A stretch of 11,849 nt of DNA from Flavobacteriales bacterium (GTDB taxonomy: Bacteria; Bacteroidota; Bacteroidia; Flavobacteriales_E; Vicingaceae): assembly GCA_002402165.1 (NCBI GenBank), contig NVVI01000029.1:3877-15725 (forward strand), in the 5' to 3' direction. This document shows positions 7,105 through 11,849 of this stretch, one piece after another; the stretch's first letter is position 1, and each line of letters starts with the position of its first letter. The notes beneath the pieces were generated by a model that worked only from the letters and a program-made list of their open reading frames with translations, did not search any database and was not told the origin of the DNA. The translations under genes and the position numbers were made by a program.

Positions 7105-8125
7105 ATTTCATACTATGACCTCTACTCGAATTACCTATGTCCATTTTGTATCCTAACATCACTTCAAATCCTCCAACCCCATTTGAGACTGTAGTTAATT
7201 CAGATAAATTAAAATCATAGCTTACAGCGATTTTCATTCCTTGCCAATTAAAACTAGCAACAGCATAAACAGCATCACCCCATCTTAAATAGGGTCCAAC
7301 TGTAACATACATTTCATTATGAAAGTTAGTAAACTTAGAATCTTCTCTTAAAGAAATTTTTACTTCTCCACCGAAATCTATGTACTGATTTGCACCTTGT
7401 TTTACGTAAACAAAATTGGGCATAAGCCCCATTTTACCATCACTTATTTCAAAGTCACCTCCACCATGTAAAGTGTATTTTTTAATTAGAGGACTATCTC
7501 CATTAAATCCAACATTAGGAGAATTTATATGAAACATAGAAAATCCTGCAAAAAGTTTATTACCATCAGTAGGTATATAATACCAATGTAAGCCTGAAGA
7601 TAAATCTAATGCATTAATGGCTAATCCTCCTAATTGATTTACACCAACTCCTGTGCTTTGATCAAAAGTTTCACCGTTCCATTGATCATCCCATGTTAAA
7701 CTTCCATAACTCATACTTCTTTGTATCATTCCTCCTTGAAAACCAACAGATAAGAAATGAGTGCTTTTCCCTCCACTTATATCTAAATGATAAGCTAAGG
7801 ATATGGCATAATTCATTGTAGACATTCTAGAATCTCCTGCATCATCTTTCAAAAAATTAAGACCAAGACCAAACATGCCTCCCTTCATTTTTTTTAGCAC
7901 AGGTAAATCTATAGAAGCTGCCATTGTTGTATAGGGTTTTGTAATTGTACCCCATTGGCTTCTGTAATTCATTATTGCTCTTAAGTCTCCATCAAAAATA
8001 CCAGCTCCGGCAGGATTCAATGTTAATGGAGATGAAAAAAATTGAGAAAAATGTACATCTTGTTGCCCATATGAATTTGATCCAATAATTATAAATAATA
8101 CCAATATTAGCTTAATTTTTTTCAT
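7097..8125 (-). CDS. PorP/SprF family type IX secretion membrane protein
   Basis: This is a 342-residue outer-membrane barrel of the PorP/SprF family, named for Porphyromonas PorP and Flavobacterium SprF. The family is required for secretion or surface attachment of T9SS cargo; SprF serves the type B adhesin SprB. Evidence is a signal peptide (about 1-20), the family hallmark QQDVHFSQFFSSPLTLNPAG (21-40), the following YRSQWGT (54-60), and barrel strands to the C-terminal GYKMDIG region. The length is normal for the family. I chose the ATG at 8125 because AGGAG lies 8 nt upstream (8138-8134) and it gives a standard MKK signal peptide. An in-frame ATG at 8149 overlaps the upstream TGA as ATGA and would add eight residues. 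The gene directly follows the type B PKD protein gene, so that protein is its probable client. Confidence 0.95.
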   Translation of the reverse strand: MKKIKLILVLFIIIGSNSYGQQDVHFSQFFSSPLTLNPAGAGIFDGDLRAIMNYRSQWGTITKPYTTMAASIDLPVLKKMKGGMFGLGLNFLKDDAGDSRMSTMNYAISLAYHLDISGGKSTHFLSVGFQGGMIQRSMSYGSLTWDDQWNGETFDQSTGVGVNQLGGLAINALDLSSGLHWYYIPTDGNKLFAGFSMFHINSPNVGFNGDSPLIKKYTLHGGGDFEISDGKMGLMPNFVYVKQGANQYIDFGGEVKISLREDSKFTNFHNEMYVTVGPYLRWGDAVYAVASFNWQGMKIAVSYDFNLSELTTVSNGVGGFEVMLGYKMDIGNSSRGHSMKFN

Positions 8126-8133
8126 AATTCTTT

Positions 8134-8138
8134 CTCCT
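8134..8138 (-). promoter_or_regulatory. Shine-Dalgarno AGGAG deciding the PorP/SprF start
   Basis: AGGAG on the minus strand lies 8 nt before the ATG at 8125, a canonical spacing, and just after the TGA of the PKD gene (8148-8146). Strong Shine-Dalgarno sites are uncommon in this window, which makes it a useful argument for the shorter start. Confidence 0.65.
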
Positions 8139-8145
8139 CTTAAAA

Positions 8146-10938
8146 TCATCTTACTAACGTTACATTACCTTTTAACTGTCCTGAACTACCATCTATGAAT
8201 GTGACATTCACATAATAAACAAAAACACCCGGATTTAATTTATTTCCATTATGAGTACCATCCCAGCCTTGCTCTTTATCAGTAGTTTCAAATACCTTTT
8301 GTCCATACCTATTATAAATTGTAAAATTCATTGTTTGAATAACTATTTTTCCTTTTACGTATAGTATATTATTAATATCACTATCTGGAGAAAAAGCACT
8401 TGGAACACCTATGTTTAATGCTATATCAACGGTAATCACAATATTATCAGTAACCACACAGCCGTATTGATCGGTATAAGTAACAGTGTATGTATTCGTT
8501 AATAAAGGTTGGAGAACAGTTGTACTCTGTCCATTAGGATTAGTCAAATTGGATGATGGAGTCCAGTCAAATGTACCTCCAGAAACAGGGATTACGTTTC
8601 CTGCAGTGTCTGTTATTACAACATTCAAATAGCCATCTGTTCCAATTGTAATTGAAGTATCATTCCCAGCAAAAATTAAAGGTTCTAAATGAACACCTAT
8701 GGAATCTGAAGCAGTAGAACTTCCAAAAGCATTATTGACTGAGACTATAACATTAAAATTACCGCTCGTGTCATTCCAACATACTGTTATTACTTCTGTA
8801 GGATTGTTACTAGCATAAGTACTTGGTGTTCCTCCTTCAAAAGTCCAGTTTAATGAGTCTGGAGTTCCTCCTAAACTTGTATCATAACTAAAATCTATAC
8901 AATTATTAACACAAATTTCACCATCGGCATCGTTCATAGTTATGCCAGCAACTGGTGCCGTACATAAATTGACTGTAATTAAATTTGTCATAACAATACT
9001 ATCTGCTCCATATTGATTTGTTACAGTTAATGTAACACTATAGGTGCCTGCCGTATTATAACAAATAGAACCAGGAGTGACCCCTGTTGCGGTTGCTGGT
9101 GTTCCTCCTGGAAAAGACCATAAAAAAGTTGTTGGACTTCCTATACTTAAATTAGTGAATGTAATACAACCTGTTTCGCATAATGTCGTTTGAGATGCTA
9201 CAAAATTAGCTGTTGGCGAACAATCAGTAACAGTTATTGTACTAGTAATGGTGTCAAAAATTGAACCATCAAACACTAGAAGTTCTACAGTATATGTTCC
9301 AGGGTTATTATAAAATACAGTATGTGGGCCTTGATTAACTGCCGTACTAGGTGTAACACCACCTTGAGTAGTTAAATCAAAATTCCACGACCATATTGTT
9401 GGTGTTCCACCAGTGGTTGCATCTGTAAATACAACTGAATCTCCTGCGCAAATATTATTGCTACTTGTTGTAAACCCTGCGTTTAAACTAGTACAAGTTA
9501 CTACTGTTATAATAATAGTAGTATCATCAGTACCATTAGCATCTGTAACAGAAAGATTTACGCTATAAGTTCCTACTGTATTGTAGGTAACATTATGTGG
9601 ACCTTGTGTATTTGCTGTTGGAGGAACTACACCCCCTAAACCAGTAAAATCAAAATCCCAAACCCATGTTGTAATTCCTGTACCAGTACTATTATCAGTA
9701 AATAATATATCGCCACCGACACAAATCGTTAATGAATCTGGAATAAAACTAGCAGTTGGAACACTGCAATTGTTTACTGTTATTGTTATAGAACTAGTAT
9801 CAGTACATCCATTCCCATCAGTTCCAGTTACAACATAGGTCGTTGTTGATGTCGCAGCAAAAGGTACTCCATCAACCACCCCTCCTGTCCATGTATAAGC
9901 TGTTGCTCCTCCTCCGGTTAATGTAACCATATCACCACTACAAACCGTTGTGGATGGAGAAGCATTTGCAGTTACAGTAGGTAACGGATTAACTGTTATA
10001 AAATTTGACATAGTGAGAGTATCTAGCAGAACTCCATCAAAAACAACTAATGTTACATCAAATGTTCCTGCTGTATCGTAACAAATGTTTATAGGATCCT
10101 GAGTTAATACAGCTATCGAATCTGTTCCATTAAATTGCCATCCCCAAGCAATTACTCCCCCTGTACTTAAATCAGTAAAACTAATACAATCGCCCACGCA
10201 AATTGTACTATCACTAGCACTAAAAATTGCTGTTGGACCAGGACCTGCAGGAACAGATAAGGTAATATCATCTACAGCAAAAGAAGGATCTGTACCTATA
10301 TTGTCATCATTATTAATCCATCTAAAACCAACTTTTACATTAGGATTATTATTCGCACTCACTGGCATTGCAATTGAAAAAGCTGTCCATGTACCTTGGG
10401 GATTACATCCTGAAGGTGTAATTGTAAGAGGATCTAGAAGTGTCCATGTTGCACCATCAAAATACCACAAAGTTGCATCATCTCCAGGATCATATCCAGC
10501 TTGCCCAACAATATCTTCAATATAATTAAAGCTTAATGTAATACCTGTTTGACCAGTACAATTAATAGTAGGAGACTCTACACGCATGTCAGTTTGTATA
10601 AACCAAATACCTAATCCTCCTGCTAAATAAGCTGCACCTTGGTCTCCAACTACGGATGCATTTGTTCCAACATGTAAAGAAGGATCAGTTGCTCCACAAA
10701 CACTTCCACAAGTACTTGCTGCATTTCCACATTCTGCACCACTAACATACCATGGATTTGGGTCTGCTCCGTTTACACCAGTGTTTGTAACCGTCCAAGC
10801 ACCATTACCTCCAACATATGAAGACGCTAAACAATCTGACACACAACCATTTTGAAAATCTTCAGTCCAAAAAACCTGAGCATTTAAAACACTAGCAATA
10901 TAAAGTGCTATAACCAATAATAACGAGCGCAATTTCAT
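8146..10938 (-). CDS. Large PKD-repeat surface protein with T9SS type B (CHU_C) sorting domain
   Basis: This is a 930-residue predicted cell-surface or secreted protein, exported by the type IX system. It has a signal peptide (1-20, AQ cut), then a jelly-roll/MAM or choice-of-anchor-like domain (about 22-230) with six or seven Cys. Repeats follow: PKD1 (235-316), an Ig-like domain (319-390), PKD2 (393-482), PKD3 (484-573), PKD4 (575-657), PKD5 (660-749) and another Ig-like domain (752-838). Typical PKD cores such as WVWDFDF and GTYSVNLSVTD are clear. Residues 845-930 (PSAFSPDSDINN, FTIYNRYGQKVFET, GWDGTHNGNKLNPGVFVYY, GNVTLVR) are a type B sorting domain. PKD2 and PKD3 are in exact 91-residue register. 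The family role is adhesion or matrix binding, but no ligand can be named. The stop overlaps a possible ATG of the PorP/SprF frame (ATGA), indicating one transcript. The start is the first ATG before the signal peptide. Confidence 0.93.
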   Translation of the reverse strand: MKLRSLLLVIALYIASVLNAQVFWTEDFQNGCVSDCLASSYVGGNGAWTVTNTGVNGADPNPWYVSGAECGNAASTCGSVCGATDPSLHVGTNASVVGDQGAAYLAGGLGIWFIQTDMRVESPTINCTGQTGITLSFNYIEDIVGQAGYDPGDDATLWYFDGATWTLLDPLTITPSGCNPQGTWTAFSIAMPVSANNNPNVKVGFRWINNDDNIGTDPSFAVDDITLSVPAGPGPTAIFSASDSTICVGDCISFTDLSTGGVIAWGWQFNGTDSIAVLTQDPINICYDTAGTFDVTLVVFDGVLLDTLTMSNFITVNPLPTVTANASPSTTVCSGDMVTLTGGGATAYTWTGGVVDGVPFAATSTTTYVVTGTDGNGCTDTSSITITVNNCSVPTASFIPDSLTICVGGDILFTDNSTGTGITTWVWDFDFTGLGGVVPPTANTQGPHNVTYNTVGTYSVNLSVTDANGTDDTTIIITVVTCTSLNAGFTTSSNNICAGDSVVFTDATTGGTPTIWSWNFDLTTQGGVTPSTAVNQGPHTVFYNNPGTYTVELLVFDGSIFDTITSTITVTDCSPTANFVASQTTLCETGCITFTNLSIGSPTTFLWSFPGGTPATATGVTPGSICYNTAGTYSVTLTVTNQYGADSIVMTNLITVNLCTAPVAGITMNDADGEICVNNCIDFSYDTSLGGTPDSLNWTFEGGTPSTYASNNPTEVITVCWNDTSGNFNVIVSVNNAFGSSTASDSIGVHLEPLIFAGNDTSITIGTDGYLNVVITDTAGNVIPVSGGTFDWTPSSNLTNPNGQSTTVLQPLLTNTYTVTYTDQYGCVVTDNIVITVDIALNIGVPSAFSPDSDINNILYVKGKIVIQTMNFTIYNRYGQKVFETTDKEQGWDGTHNGNKLNPGVFVYYVNVTFIDGSSGQLKGNVTLVR
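9220..9762 (-). repeat. Tandem PKD2-PKD3 duplication with exact 91-residue period
   Basis: Landmarks of PKD2 and PKD3 are all 91 residues (273 bp) apart: Cys406/Cys497, Trp425/Trp516, Trp427/Trp518, the QGPH tetrapeptide 445/536, and Cys482/Cys573. GGV is also shared, though shifted by a residue or so. The absence of net indels and the shared unusual QGPH insert suggest a more recent duplication than the other PKD units, although the DNA has clearly diverged. Confidence 0.7.
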
Positions 10939-10968
10939 ACCTCAAAAATTTTAATTAGAAAGACTCTT

Positions 10969-10976
10969 TAAATATA
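10969..10976 (-). promoter_or_regulatory. Candidate -7 box for the PKD / PorP-SprF unit
   Basis: TATATTTA on the minus strand, 30 nt before the ATG at 10938, resembles the Bacteroidota TAnnTTTG element. No convincing TTTG lies at the expected -33 distance, and AT-rich DNA yields such matches by chance. This 131-nt intergenic region is where the promoter of the two-gene unit should lie. Confidence 0.25.
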
Positions 10977-10987
10977 TACAATATTTT

Positions 10988-11022
10988 TTGATAAGAAGAA
11001 TTTGCTTGACAAACTTGATAAG
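10988..11022. repeat. Direct repeat TTGATAAG, 27-bp period, upstream of the PKD gene
   Basis: TTGATAAG occurs at 10988-10995 and 11015-11022, and a related TTGACAA lies between them (11006-11012). The copies are on the upstream side of the candidate promoter of the PKD unit and downstream of the acyl-CoA reductase stop. They could be an operator, but two 8-mers in AT-rich DNA are weak evidence. Confidence 0.3.
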
Positions 11023-11069
11023 TATTGTAAGAACTATACTCATGAGATAATCAACTCATTATGGGATGA

Positions 11070-11849
11070 TTACGACAAATCGATCAAAAATTTAATCGTA
11101 TCAATTCCATCTGCATATTCATTTAAACTGGGGCATTGTGCTTGTCCAAATTTTAATGTTTCTATTGGAGTGTTCTTGCTTGAAACAATACATTGTAATT
11201 CATTCTTTTGTTTTTCAAGAATACTTTTTAATTCATTAATAGAATCATAAAACTCGTAGTTTAATACCCCAACAGGAGAAGATAAACTTTCTTCCTCTTT
11301 TAATAATAAAAAACCATTATCTAACAACCGATTATTACCCATTAGATAAACAGCTTTATTATAATCATAATTGTTAGCATACTTGTTATTTTGAGTCACA
11401 TCTTGGTATTCATCATAAATGGCCTCAAAAAAGGTGTTTATTCTATATCCTTTTGGGAAATATATTTTAGAAACGCTTCTACATCCTAACCCAAAATATT
11501 GGAATATATCTTTACCTAAATCTTTAACTTCACCAATTCCATCAGATTTATTAATAATGGCAACAGAATTCCTGTTTTTTCTTATTATATGAGGATATTT
11601 CCCAAAATAATACTCAAAATAACGTGAAGTATTATTGCTTCCCGTAGCAATTACTGCATCAAAATTTTTAAGTTTTTCGGTAAATATAATTTTATTAGCC
11701 AAAATTGGCTCAATAAAAATGAGCATCTCACCCATTTTTTTAATTAATGTATTGTCATTTGAAGCTAACTTAGCTTGTATAATATTTCCAGTAATTAATA
11801 CACAGAGCATATCATGAAATCCAACTAGCGGTATGTTACCCGCCATAAT
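11070..11849 (-). CDS. LuxC-type acyl-CoA reductase (partial at 5' end)
   Basis: This is the C-terminal portion of an acyl-CoA reductase related to LuxC, an aldehyde-dehydrogenase-like enzyme that uses NADPH to reduce an activated fatty acyl group to an aldehyde through a cysteine thioester. Counting from the ATG at 11846, the recognisable features are AGNIPLVGFHD (2-12), ATGSNNTSRYFEYYF (67-81), HIIRKNRNSVAI (86-97), and FGLGCRSVSKIYFP (118-131), where Cys122 is the likely nucleophile. GQAQCPSLNEY near the C-terminus is also familiar. The frame stays open to the right edge (Ile before Met1), and the family is normally about 340-360 residues, so roughly 80-100 residues are missing and that Met is internal. 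Such genes are common in non-luminous Bacteroidota, where the physiological substrate is unclear. No luminescence gene is visible here. Confidence 0.88.
   Translation of the reverse strand: MMAGNIPLVGFHDMLCVLITGNIIQAKLASNDNTLIKKMGEMLIFIEPILANKIIFTEKLKNFDAVIATGSNNTSRYFEYYFGKYPHIIRKNRNSVAIINKSDGIGEVKDLGKDIFQYFGLGCRSVSKIYFPKGYRINTFFEAIYDEYQDVTQNNKYANNYDYNKAVYLMGNNRLLDNGFLLLKEEESLSSPVGVLNYEFYDSINELKSILEKQKNELQCIVSSKNTPIETLKFGQAQCPSLNEYADGIDTIKFLIDLS

Noticed and set aside
8123..8149. ATG at 8149 as the PorP/SprF start
   Set aside because: It overlaps the upstream stop neatly as ATGA, but AGGAG at 8138-8134 is correctly placed for the ATG at 8125, which gives a normal signal peptide. It cannot be fully excluded.
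8146..10938. Repeat-rich PKD gene considered as a CRISPR or DNA-level satellite region
   Set aside because: The repeats are protein-level PKD/Ig domains with diverged DNA in one continuous reading frame; there are no short identical repeats with spacers.
11039..11059. CTCATGAG palindrome and ATGAG/CTCAT inverted repeat just after the acyl-CoA reductase stop
   Set aside because: The stem is only 5 bp and has no following T tract, so it does not qualify as a terminator.
11844..11846. ATG at 11846 as the start of the acyl-CoA reductase
   Set aside because: The frame is open beyond it to the window edge, and the protein from here is about 80-100 residues shorter than the family.

Overview
The window is AT-rich DNA from a member of the Bacteroidota, most likely in or near the Flavobacteriia. 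The support is a T9SS type A C-terminal sorting domain, a T9SS type B (CHU_C-like) sorting domain paired with a PorP/SprF barrel, Bacteroidota-style lipoproteins, a 'VGIG..P' fibre-like surface protein and a LuxC-type acyl-CoA reductase of the kind common in non-luminous Bacteroidota. The assignment below phylum level is inference. I saw no tRNA, rRNA, CRISPR array, insertion sequence or prophage.

Layout. (1) At 1-824 (+) is the ATPase end of an ABC exporter cut by the left edge. (2) At 815-5493 (-) is a tightly packed four-gene cluster, in transcription order: a fibre-like surface protein, a small outer-membrane beta-barrel protein, a small cysteine-rich lipoprotein and a secreted M4 (thermolysin-type) metalloprotease with a T9SS type A tail. 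Junctions are a 1-nt TAATG overlap, a 2-nt gap and a 14-nt gap. (3) At 5494-5648 is a divergent intergenic region. (4) At 5649-7094 (+) is a surface lipoprotein with a predicted right-handed beta-helix. (5) At 7097-10938 (-) is a two-gene unit: a 930-residue PKD-repeat protein with a type B sorting domain, then its likely partner PorP/SprF barrel. (6) At 11070-11849 (-) is a LuxC-type acyl-CoA reductase cut by the right edge.

The most notable feature is at the head of the four-gene cluster. The obvious ATG of the fibre-like gene (5493-5491) is followed by an uninterrupted (CT)8 tract, and with eight units it is out of frame with the 495-codon body. It would make only a 16-residue peptide. Seven units (or ten) would restore one frame encoding a well-formed signal peptide joined to the body, giving 512 residues. 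This is the architecture of a contingency (phase-variable) locus, captured here in the OFF state. The barrel gene just downstream also carries A10 and A9 homopolymers. The cluster may therefore be a switchable surface module, although its function is not known from the sequence.

Almost every complete gene encodes an envelope, surface or secreted protein. The second theme is type IX secretion: a type A substrate (the protease), a type B substrate (the PKD protein) and a PorP/SprF protein encoded directly after the type B substrate.
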